NCBI RefSeq assembly: GCF_000832305.1 | Contig: NZ_CP010536.1 | Coordinates: 4,030,001 to 4,094,000, forward strand | DNA: 64,000 nt | Source of the DNA: Cupriavidus basilensis | GTDB taxonomy: Bacteria > Pseudomonadota > Gammaproteobacteria > Burkholderiales > Burkholderiaceae | Direction: 5' to 3' | In this document: one piece after another, positions 21,704-28,562 of the stretch | How positions within the stretch are numbered: the stretch's first letter is position 1 | Layout: each line of letters begins with the position of its first letter | Position numbers and translations under genes: made by a program | Notes under the pieces: model-generated | Told to the model about the DNA's origin: nothing | Database searches by the model: none | The model's input: only the letters and a program-made list of their open reading frames with translations

Positions 21704-22408
21704 TCAAAAAGTGCCTGTCTTGGGCTCGACTTCCACCGTTGCCGGAGCATTGGGGGCGTCCTTACGGACAGTGAAATCCGCGGGATTGTTGGGGATGCCG
21801 CCCAGAATTAGGCGTTCACCCCATTCGATGATTTTCTTCTTGCCGAACCCCGTCGGGTAGGAGAGCTCGAACCTGACTTCATTCAATGCTTTGTCGTAGT
21901 GGTAGAGAAATGCCCAGACCTGGGTTTCCTTCTGCTTTGCCTTCGCCAATTTGAACGAGTCTTGGTTGAACAGCTCCAATTGGCGATTTGATTGAACGAA
22001 ACCTTCGACGACCACGCCTTTTTCTGCTTGGTTGGTGGGGTCTTCAAAGCCCTTCTTGCCCGTTTCGTTATTGCCCGTCATCACCACAATGGAAACGGAG
22101 TGATCAGGCGAACTAATGAAGGGACAATTTTTTTCGTTGTGAATGCGCCACCCTCTCTCGCTCAGTTGAGTGCGCAGTACTTCCACGGTCTTCAGCCATT
22201 GCTGCACACCGGCTGCGGTGACAGCGGAGGCCCGCGTCGTGTCGTTGCGCGCGCCAAGCCCGCTTAGAACGGCGTTGTATAGGAGCTTAGTGACCAAGTC
22301 TGCTGATAGCTCTTGCAGCCGTGCCTCAACAAGCGCCGCGTCGGTAACAGTCTTGGCGCGCGAAGCGAAGGCCGCGGAATGGGCGAGCTCGAACTTAGAT
22401 TTCGACAC
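21704..22408 (-). CDS. Uncharacterised partner of the XRE-ImmA protein
   Basis: 234 residues, no signal peptide or membrane segment, not recognised. Features: an N-terminal helical region, a central strand-rich part (HSVSIVVMTGNNETG, KGVVVEGFVQSN) and a C-terminal YPTGFGKKKIIEWGERLILGG. It uses a GTG start at 22408 with a good AAAGGAG ribosome site seven bases upstream. It is the first gene of a two-gene unit with the XRE-ImmA protein. The arrangement (small protein of unknown function plus XRE-peptidase) is consistent with a toxin-regulator or stress-switch pair, but nothing in the sequence proves toxicity. Confidence 0.75.
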   Translation of the reverse strand: MSKSKFELAHSAAFASRAKTVTDAALVEARLQELSADLVTKLLYNAVLSGLGARNDTTRASAVTAAGVQQWLKTVEVLRTQLSERGWRIHNEKNCPFISSPDHSVSIVVMTGNNETGKKGFEDPTNQAEKGVVVEGFVQSNRQLELFNQDSFKLAKAKQKETQVWAFLYHYDKALNEVRFELSYPTGFGKKKIIEWGERLILGGIPNNPADFTVRKDAPNAPATVEVEPKTGTF

Positions 22409-22422
22409 AGCAGCTCCTTTTC

Positions 22423-22439
22423 AATTTCCGGAAATTATA
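22423..22439 (-). promoter_or_regulatory. Promoter -10 box overlapped by a perfect palindrome (probable operator)
   Basis: On the minus strand a TATAAT box (22434-22439) lies 25-30 bases upstream of the GTG at 22408. A perfect 14-bp palindrome, AATTTCCGGAAATT (22423-22436), overlaps it by three bases. Binding of a dimeric XRE protein there would block RNA polymerase; the XRE-ImmA product encoded in the same unit is the natural candidate. Confidence 0.6.
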
Positions 22440-22649
22440 CCTCATGTCGAGGGTAAAAAAGCGGAAAATTGCTGCGATCGAAAGAAGGGAGCTCTGATAC
22501 CTCAATGGGGCCTCCCACTTCTGCAGAATCCATTCCTGTCCGCACGCTCTTGGATTGAAAGTTAATTCAACCACACATTACGCCCATGGAGAGCGATTGA
22601 ATGCCACCGCCTCCGGACCGCCAGGTCTGCCATTTCCCCATGGAGCCAT

Positions 22650-22779
22650 CGTGATACCCAACAATTCCCCGCTCGAATACTTACTCGCATTCGCCCTGAC
22701 CTTCCTGATGGGTGCACTCTGGGCCCGCTTGCGCTGCAGCAGCAACCGTGACGCTCGCCGGAAGGAGCATGCGGCATGA
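22650..22779 (+). CDS. Small single-span membrane protein (hypothetical)
   Basis: A short frame of about 42 residues from the GTG at 22650 (GGAG six bases upstream), with one membrane helix (EYLLAFALTFLMGALWARL) and a basic tail (RRKEHAA). The frame is open further upstream to 22555 but that part does not look coding. Its stop overlaps the start of the next gene by 4 bases (ATGA), which supports it being real. Function unknown. Confidence 0.45.
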
Positions 22780-23231
22780 TGGCGGCATGCCCACATTGCC
22801 AGTCGCCGCAGGTGGTAAGCCGTAACCACGCGCGTAAGATCGGAGGCACTCTCGGCGCCATCGCCGGCGCTGCCAGCGGCTTTTCCACAGCCATGAAAGG
22901 CGCGCGCATCGGCGGCACGCTCGGTGGCCGGATCGGCCTAATCGCCGGCCCTCCCGGCGCCGCCCTGGGCACAGTCGCCGGGGCCATCCTCGGCGGCGTC
23001 CTCGGTGGAACGGCTGGCTGCTCGGCCGGTGCTACCTTGGGCGAGTTGGTCGACGACAAGGTCCTGCACAACTATCGCTGCCTGGACTGCGGACACACGT
23101 TCGGGCAGTCATCGGTCGAGTCTCATGTCCGCCGGCAGCCGTCCTTCGGCGAAACCGATTCTGGTGGGTACGCAGCCCATCCATTCGGTCTGAGTGAGGA
23201 CGACGAGCCGTTTTCGCTGTCTCGCCGCTGA
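22776..23231 (+). CDS. Zinc-ribbon and glycine-zipper membrane protein
   Basis: 151 residues. A CPHC at the N-terminus and a CLDC after the hydrophobic part together make a split zinc ribbon. Between them lies a long Gly/Ala-rich zipper (GGTLGAIAGAASG...GGRIGLIAGPPGAALGTVAGAILGGVLGGTAG) that should span or insert into the membrane. Similar small genes accompany DUF932/YqaJ modules on plasmids and integrative elements. It opens the plus-strand recombination module. Role unknown; a second in-frame ATG follows the first immediately. Confidence 0.7.
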   Translation: MMAACPHCQSPQVVSRNHARKIGGTLGAIAGAASGFSTAMKGARIGGTLGGRIGLIAGPPGAALGTVAGAILGGVLGGTAGCSAGATLGELVDDKVLHNYRCLDCGHTFGQSSVESHVRRQPSFGETDSGGYAAHPFGLSEDDEPFSLSRR

Positions 23232-23290
23232 TCCCGGCTACGGGCTCATCCCTCAGCACCGCCCTCCATACTGCCCTTCACTCCATTTTC

Positions 23291-23313
23291 AGCCCGGCTC
23301 TTGCCGGGCTTTA
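23291..23313 (+). terminator. Hairpin between the zinc-ribbon gene and the DUF932 gene
   Basis: An 8-bp GC-rich stem (23291-23298 with 23303-23310, loop TCTT) followed by a short TTT. It sits 30 bases before the DUF932 start, so it may terminate or attenuate read-through, or protect mRNA ends. Confidence 0.5.
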
Positions 23314-23341
23314 TGCATTCGTCTTCCTAAAGGAACAATTC

Positions 23342-24307
23342 ATGCACCTCGTTCAATCAATGGCCTACGTCGGCCAGCAACCGTGGCACGGCTTGGGTAA
23401 CCGGCTGGCGCCCAACCAGTCGGTCGACGTGTGGGCCGAGCGCGCCGGCATGAACTGGCGTATCGAGTCGTCCGAAGTCCGGTTCGTCACTGGCATGGCT
23501 GGCATCGGCGCGATTCACGCCTTCCCCGACCAGAAGGTGCTGTACCGGTCCGACACCAAGGCGCCCCTGTCGGTTGTTTCCGCCCGTTACCAGGTTGTTC
23601 AGCCCTTGGAAATCTTGGATTTCTACCGCGATCTGACCGAAGTCGGCGGCTTCGAGCTGGAAACGGCTGGTGTGCTCAAAGAAGGTCGGAAATTCTGGGC
23701 GCTCGCCAAAACCGGCCAGACCGGCTCACTCAAGGGCAAAGACAAGGTCGACGGCTACCTCCTGCTCGCCACCGCCTGCGACGGCACGCTGGCGACGACC
23801 GCGCAATTCACCTCGGTGCGCGTGGTCTGCAACAACACGCTCGCTATTGCGCTTGGCAACAGTACGGGTGCCGTCAAAGTGCCGCACCGCAGCCAGTTCG
23901 ACGCCCAGGCGGTCAAGCGACAGCTTGGCATCGCGGTCTCGTCATGGGACGCCTTCATGGTCCGCACCAAGGCCCTGGCCGAGCGCAAGGTCTCCGAGTC
24001 GGCCGCTGAGGCATTCTTCCGGCGCGTGCTGACCTATCCGGTGACCGCTGCCAGTGATCGCGACACCGTTACCGTCAATGAGCGCGCGATCAAGGCCGTC
24101 GGCCAGCTCTACACGGGGCACGGCATGGGTGCGCAGTTGCCCTCCGCGTCAGGAACAGCCTGGGGCTTGCTCAATGCGGTGACGGAGTTCACCGATCACC
24201 ACCGCCGCGCTCGCAGCGACGACCACCGGCGCGATGCCGCTTGGTTTGGCGCTGGCGCGTCGCTCAAGCAGAAAGCGTGGGATGAGGCGCTCAAGCTCGT
24301 GGTGTAG
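23342..24307 (+). CDS. DUF932 (phage/plasmid-like TIGR03299) protein
   Basis: 321 residues with the typical N-terminus of this family (MAYVGQQPWHGLGNRL after a short leader), a VRVVCNNTLAIAL block and a C-terminal TAWGLLNAVTEFTDHHRRAR segment. The family is found on plasmids, phages and integrative elements, generally beside recombination genes, and its biochemical role is not established. Here it precedes a YqaJ nuclease by 75 bases on the same strand. Start at the ATG at 23342 has AAAGGA upstream. Confidence 0.88.
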   Translation: MHLVQSMAYVGQQPWHGLGNRLAPNQSVDVWAERAGMNWRIESSEVRFVTGMAGIGAIHAFPDQKVLYRSDTKAPLSVVSARYQVVQPLEILDFYRDLTEVGGFELETAGVLKEGRKFWALAKTGQTGSLKGKDKVDGYLLLATACDGTLATTAQFTSVRVVCNNTLAIALGNSTGAVKVPHRSQFDAQAVKRQLGIAVSSWDAFMVRTKALAERKVSESAAEAFFRRVLTYPVTAASDRDTVTVNERAIKAVGQLYTGHGMGAQLPSASGTAWGLLNAVTEFTDHHRRARSDDHRRDAAWFGAGASLKQKAWDEALKLVV

Positions 24308-24382
24308 CCGCCCCCCCTTCTTTCCTGACCTGTCGACCCGGTCGAGCTCGCTCACCGGGCCGCATCATTCTCTGGAGGCTGC

Positions 24383-25381
24383 ATGAATGCCCTCGAACCT
24401 GCGCAGGCCAGACCCTCCCGCCCTGCGCTCAAGCTGGTCAAGACCACAGATCTCTCCCGCACCGACTGGCTGGCGGTGCGCAGAACCGGCATCGGTGGAT
24501 CGGATGCCGCTGCCGCGGTCGGCCTCAACCCCTACAAGAGCCAGCTCGAACTGTGGCTGGAGAAGACCGGCCGTGATGCCGATTTGCCGAAACCCGATCC
24601 GAATGACACGACGGAGGCGGTCTACTGGGGTACCTTGCTGGAGCCCATCGTGGCAGCGGCGTATACCCAGCAGACAGGCCACCGCGTCCGTAAAGTCAAT
24701 GCCGTCCTGCAACACCCCACGATCCCCTTCATGCTCGCCAATTTGGACCGCGAAGTGGTCGGCGTGCCTGATGTGCAGATCCTGGAGTGCAAGACCGCGG
24801 GAGAGTTCGGCGCCCGGCACTGGCAGGACGGCGTCCCCGAGTACGTCCAGTTGCAGGTCCAACACCAATTGGCGGTCACCGGCAAGCGCGCCGCCGACGT
24901 GGCCGTGCTGCTGTGTGGCCAGAAGCTGGAGGTCCATCGGATCGAGCGAGACGATGACCTGATCTCTCGCCTCATCCCGCTGGAGGCCCAGTTCTGGCGC
25001 TACGTCGAGACCGACACGCCACCGCCTGGAGACGGTTCGGAGTCCGCTGACCGCGCGCTGCGATGCCTGTACCCGAGGGATAGTGGCGCGACGGCGGATT
25101 TCTCGGAGGACCGCCAGCTATCCACCGTGTTCGCCGACCTGGTTGCCCTGCGCGCCGAGATCGGCGCACGGGAACAGGTCGCAGCCAAGCTAAAACTGAC
25201 CCTCCAGCAAGCGATGGGCGACACCTCGCGGGCGCTCTTCGAGACCGGCGAGGTCAGCTTCAAGCGCAGCAAGGACAGCACCACGACCGACCTGGAACGC
25301 CTACGAGCCGAGCACCCGGATCTTGTTCAGCAATACGTCATCGCCAAAGCCGGCACCCGCCGCTTCCTCATCTATCCCTGA
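24383..25381 (+). CDS. YqaJ-like viral recombinase/exonuclease (PD-(D/E)XK)
   Basis: 332 residues. The YqaJ/lambda-exonuclease-type nuclease core is clear: RRTGIGGSDAAAAVGLNPYKSQLELWLEKTG, then VPDVQILECKTAGEFGARHW with the catalytic Asp, Glu-x-Lys, then EYVQLQVQHQLAVTG. Such enzymes resect double-stranded ends to feed single-strand annealing recombination of phages and mobile elements. A C-terminal helical part (VFADLVALRAEIGAREQVAAKLK) is typical of the plasmid-borne versions. It is followed after 16 bases by the next gene of the module. No separate annealing protein (RecT/Beta) was recognised, so one of the unknown neighbours may fill that role. Confidence 0.9.
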   Translation: MNALEPAQARPSRPALKLVKTTDLSRTDWLAVRRTGIGGSDAAAAVGLNPYKSQLELWLEKTGRDADLPKPDPNDTTEAVYWGTLLEPIVAAAYTQQTGHRVRKVNAVLQHPTIPFMLANLDREVVGVPDVQILECKTAGEFGARHWQDGVPEYVQLQVQHQLAVTGKRAADVAVLLCGQKLEVHRIERDDDLISRLIPLEAQFWRYVETDTPPPGDGSESADRALRCLYPRDSGATADFSEDRQLSTVFADLVALRAEIGAREQVAAKLKLTLQQAMGDTSRALFETGEVSFKRSKDSTTTDLERLRAEHPDLVQQYVIAKAGTRRFLIYP

Positions 25382-25397
25382 TCCCTGGAGTCACCCG

Positions 25398-26312
25398 ATG
25401 CTAAAAGGACTCGCCATTACTCCGCCCGTCATCGGGCGCATTTCCATTGGCCGCATGGTCGAGAAGAACGGCAAGCGGCTGCCAGAGAAGGATGACCAGT
25501 TCACCCTGACGACGCAGGTGCAAAACCGCGACGGATGGCTGCTGCACCCGCTCAACGAATCGCTGCGCAAGACGACGCCGGGCAAGCTGCGTTCGATCCC
25601 AGTACGAATGCTATTCAGCGACCCCGACTTGAACCTGCGTGCCGAATACTGCCTCTTCGACCGCGACACCGGCCGCCCCGTCTGTGTCGGTAATGGAGAA
25701 CGCTGCAAACGCGTCGAGCAAGACGCCATTGCGACCCTGCCGTGCCCGTCGCCGGACGGTTGCCAATTCGGCGGCCCTGGTGGCTGCAAACCGTATGGGC
25801 GGCTCAACGTCATTGTGGGCGACGAGGATGAGATGGGGTCGTTCATCTTTCGCACCACGTCTTTCAACTCGATCCGAACGCTCGCTGCGCGGCTACGTTA
25901 CTTCAGTGCGGCCTCCGGCAATCTGCTGGCCTGCCTGGCGCTGGAACTGAAACTGCGCGGCAAATCCACGACCCAGAGCTATCGCTCAGCGATCTACTAC
26001 GTGGATATCGGGGTCCGAGCGGGGAAAACGCTCGACGACACCATCACCGAGGCACGCGAGCTGGATGCAAGGCGCAAGGCAGCCGGGTTCGACCAGGTGG
26101 CGCTTGATGCGGCAGCCAAGCTGGGTTTCAGCAACGGCACGTTCGAGGACAGCCCCGAGGAAGCTGCAGCAGTGGTTGAGGAATTCTTTCCCGAGGCCAC
26201 GGACGATCGTTCGGAGTTGGGTGACGCCGGGAAGCCCGGCGAGGCCAAACCGCCCAGCCTGCGGGAGAAGCTGGAGCATAAAGCCGCACTGCTGGGCAGG
26301 ACGGCGGCATGA
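25398..26312 (+). CDS. Conserved mobile-element protein of the DUF932/YqaJ module (unknown function)
   Basis: 304 residues from the ATG at 25398. Visible features are a cluster of conserved Cys (RYCLFD/GNGERCKRVEQ.../TLPCPSPDGCQFGGPGGCKPYGR) that could bind a metal, a strand-rich domain, and an acidic C-terminal third. Proteins like this occur with YqaJ and DUF932 genes on integrative elements and are sometimes named hydrolase or metal-binding protein, without biochemical proof. It may be the DNA-annealing or single-strand-binding partner of the nuclease (inference). Its stop overlaps the next start by four bases. Confidence 0.72.
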   Translation: MLKGLAITPPVIGRISIGRMVEKNGKRLPEKDDQFTLTTQVQNRDGWLLHPLNESLRKTTPGKLRSIPVRMLFSDPDLNLRAEYCLFDRDTGRPVCVGNGERCKRVEQDAIATLPCPSPDGCQFGGPGGCKPYGRLNVIVGDEDEMGSFIFRTTSFNSIRTLAARLRYFSAASGNLLACLALELKLRGKSTTQSYRSAIYYVDIGVRAGKTLDDTITEARELDARRKAAGFDQVALDAAAKLGFSNGTFEDSPEEAAAVVEEFFPEATDDRSELGDAGKPGEAKPPSLREKLEHKAALLGRTAA

Positions 26313-27247
26313 TGCGCATGAACTGCTGGACGTTCATGCTCGCGACGGGCGCGACTGGCACCGCGATCTGCCTGTCGGTGCTGGCCGGCTGGCAGCGCGG
26401 TGGATCCATGGCGGAACGGCTGGTGTGGGTGGCGCTTGGCATAGTGCTAGTCGCCAGTGCGCACCTGCTGCCTGCCCTAATCCGGGAAGCACACATCGTC
26501 ATGCGCGTGGTGGGCGGCGCGCTGTGGTTCGCCTGTATGGCGACCGCCTGCTATGGGCATTCCACGTTCTTCCTGCTGGCCCAACGACATGCCGGGGAGC
26601 TGCGGTCGGCTGCCGTTCCTGTGAGCGCCCACGCGTCAACCAACCGCAGTCTCCCAGCAGTCATGGGGGAACGAGCGGCAGTGACGGAGCGACTGGCGAC
26701 GGCTAACGCGCAGCACTGCACTGGCAACTGCACGACACTGGAGGCGCGTCGCGTCACGCTTGCCGCCAAGCTTCATGCGCTGGACGCCGAGGTCGACGAC
26801 ATTCGGCGCGGGCAGGCGGCGGATGACAAGACCATGACACAGCACGACGCGCTGGCGACCGATCCAGTCACGGGGCGACTCGCGGCGCTATTCGGCACGA
26901 CCGTCGCGCGCGTCGATCTGTTGTCGGGCCTCACCTTCGCAGCGGTACTGGAAGGCGTTTCCTGTCTGCTGTGGACGATCGCGCTGCACCCCCGGCCGGC
27001 GCAGGGGGCCGCGGCAGTCGTACCCCCAGTCACGGCGAGTCACGAGGCAGACGGCAATCGCGCGCTGGATAACGATCCAGTCACTCCATTACCGGGCGGT
27101 GCATCCTCCGATCCGGACGTGACACAGCTCGTGCAGGACGTCGCCGCCGGACGACTCCGTCTAACCGTTGCCGACATCCGCCGCCACCTGGGTTGTTCGC
27201 AAGCCCGCGCGACTGCCCTGCGCCGTCAACTCGCCTCGCTCCCCTGA
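26309..27247 (+). CDS. Membrane protein with C-terminal DNA-binding-like helix-turn-helix
   Basis: 312 residues. Three or more hydrophobic helices lie in the first 100 residues (FMLATGATGTAICLSVLAGW, LVWVALGIVLVASAHLLPAL, VVGGALWFACMATACYG), then a periplasm- or cytosol-exposed helical region, another membrane helix near 212-230 (LTFAAVLEGVSCLLWTIAL), and a C-terminal VTQLVQDVAAGRLRLTVADIRRHLGCSQARATALRRQLASL that looks like a winged-helix. A membrane-anchored DNA-binding protein of this layout is common in integrative elements of Pseudomonas and Burkholderiaceae but has no established role. It overlaps the previous gene by four bases. Confidence 0.65.
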   Translation: MMRMNCWTFMLATGATGTAICLSVLAGWQRGGSMAERLVWVALGIVLVASAHLLPALIREAHIVMRVVGGALWFACMATACYGHSTFFLLAQRHAGELRSAAVPVSAHASTNRSLPAVMGERAAVTERLATANAQHCTGNCTTLEARRVTLAAKLHALDAEVDDIRRGQAADDKTMTQHDALATDPVTGRLAALFGTTVARVDLLSGLTFAAVLEGVSCLLWTIALHPRPAQGAAAVVPPVTASHEADGNRALDNDPVTPLPGGASSDPDVTQLVQDVAAGRLRLTVADIRRHLGCSQARATALRRQLASLP

Positions 27248-27255
27248 CGGCATAA

Positions 27256-27273
27256 GCCGGGCATTCGCCCGGC
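27256..27273 (+). terminator. GC-rich hairpin after the membrane-HTH gene
   Basis: A 7-bp stem (27256-27262 with 27267-27273) and a 4-base loop just after the stop codon at 27247. Only a weak pyrimidine run follows, so it may be a partial terminator or an mRNA-stabilising hairpin. Confidence 0.4.
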
Positions 27274-27360
27274 GCTGTCCTTTCCTCCTTCCTTTCCACC
27301 TGACATACCCACATCCGGCCCCGCCGGAGGCCGGTGCTCGTCCCTATTCAGGAGAACCAC

Positions 27361-27672
27361 ATGACGGATCACACCGTACCCGCCTTACCCGCATTCTCCC
27401 GACCGCGCCTACGCCTCGGTCGTCTGCTTGCCACACCCGCTGCGTTCGATGCCCTGCGGACAGCAGGCGTCTCGATCTTTGCGCTGGTCAACCGCCACGC
27501 GCGTGGCGACTGGGGCGACGTGTCCGACGAGGACCGCCAGCACAATGACCTGGCTGCCATCGCCGGTCAGCGCGTGCTGTCCAGCTACCCGCTGCCGGAC
27601 GGACAGAAGGTCTGGATCATCACCGAGTGGGATCGTTCGGCCACGACCGTCCTGCTGCCGGACGACTATTGA
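27361..27672 (+). CDS. Small conserved mobile-element protein, paralogue A
   Basis: 103 residues from the ATG at 27361, preceded by CAGGAGAA. Soluble, no motifs of known function. The pattern LGR...A..AL, then GDWG.V.DED, then LSSY.L..G.K.W and RSAT..LLP is shared along its whole length with the next gene, so the two are tandem paralogues. Members occur in plasmid/ICE modules with DUF932 and YqaJ genes; automatic names given to them are not informative. Confidence 0.7.
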   Translation: MTDHTVPALPAFSRPRLRLGRLLATPAAFDALRTAGVSIFALVNRHARGDWGDVSDEDRQHNDLAAIAGQRVLSSYPLPDGQKVWIITEWDRSATTVLLPDDY

Positions 27673-27687
27673 TCAGCGACAACTGAC

Positions 27688-28041
27688 ATGACGAACCGAC
27701 TTCTGCCCTCCAAACTCCGCACACAACCGCGCGTCGCGCTAGGCCGCGTCTTCGTCTCATTGCAGGCACTCAAAGCACTGGGCGCCGGACAAGCACCCCT
27801 CACACAGTTCCTGCTGCGCCATATGCAAGGCGACTGGGGCCTAGTCACCGACGAGGACTGGCAACGCAATGAACACGCGCTCGACACTGGCGATTTCCTG
27901 CTCTCCAGCTACGCCCTGTCCAGCGGACGGAAGCTCTGGGTGCACACCACCGCCGCGCGCTCGGCAACCTTCGCGCTCCTACCAGCCGAGTCGGGGCGAG
28001 TAAAGCCATGGCCCGCAGACTGGCCACACGCGGCTCAATGA
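27688..28041 (+). CDS. Small conserved mobile-element protein, paralogue B
   Basis: 117 residues. Shares about 40 per cent identity by eye with the gene 16 bases upstream, including HM.GDWGLVTDED.QRNEHA, LLSSYALSSGRKLWVHT and RSATFALLPAE. It has a short extra C-terminal tail rich in Trp and Pro. The 3' end overlaps the convergent XRE gene by 7 bases. Function unknown; divergence between the copies suggests they have distinct partners or roles. Confidence 0.7.
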   Translation: MTNRLLPSKLRTQPRVALGRVFVSLQALKALGAGQAPLTQFLLRHMQGDWGLVTDEDWQRNEHALDTGDFLLSSYALSSGRKLWVHTTAARSATFALLPAESGRVKPWPADWPHAAQ

Positions 28042-28403
28042 CGCCCGGTGTCGGCCCGACGACTACCGAGCCGGGCCGCCAGCTTCTCGACCATATCCAC
28101 CAGCATGGCGCGGTCTCCGCTGCTGACTCTGGAAAGCAGGCGGGTTAGGTGGTGGGCCTGGTCGCTGGCGCGGTTGCTGGCTTCGGTCAGGAGATCGGCC
28201 GTCTCGCACTGAAAGATGTCCGCCAACTCGGCAAGCCTGCCGATGGTCGGCATGACGACGCCCCGCTCCATGCGGGACACCGCCTCGTTACCGATCCCCA
28301 GTCGTTCCGCGACCTGCTCCTGCGTCAGCTCCGCGGCGATGCGCTGTCTTGCGATCGCCCGTCCCACCACGCCGGCAAGCTGGTCCATGTCTGTCTTGTG
28401 CAT
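28035..28403 (-). CDS. XRE family helix-turn-helix regulator
   Basis: 122 residues. Residues 15-60 are a Cro/CI-type helix-turn-helix (IAAELTQEQVAERLGIGNEAVSRMERGVVMPTIGRL), followed by a helical dimerisation tail. I chose the ATG at 28403 because it has GGGAGAAGG directly upstream; the frame is open to 28436. It reads toward the recombination module and away from the lipoprotein gene, so it could repress its own promoter, the lipoprotein promoter, or the module that converges on it. Confidence 0.82.
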   Translation of the reverse strand: MHKTDMDQLAGVVGRAIARQRIAAELTQEQVAERLGIGNEAVSRMERGVVMPTIGRLAELADIFQCETADLLTEASNRASDQAHHLTRLLSRVSSGDRAMLVDMVEKLAARLGSRRADTGRH

Positions 28404-28562
28404 GCCTTCTCCCAATCCACCCAAATGGTTGGGCATCGCCTTTTTGACATGAAGTGCTTTTTAGGTTGAACTTCCACCTTTTAAGTCGTTAACATCTTCG
28501 ATGGATTGCCGGCAAGGACCGTCGGCTTCCTTGGTCAACTACTAAGAACGAAGAAAATCACA

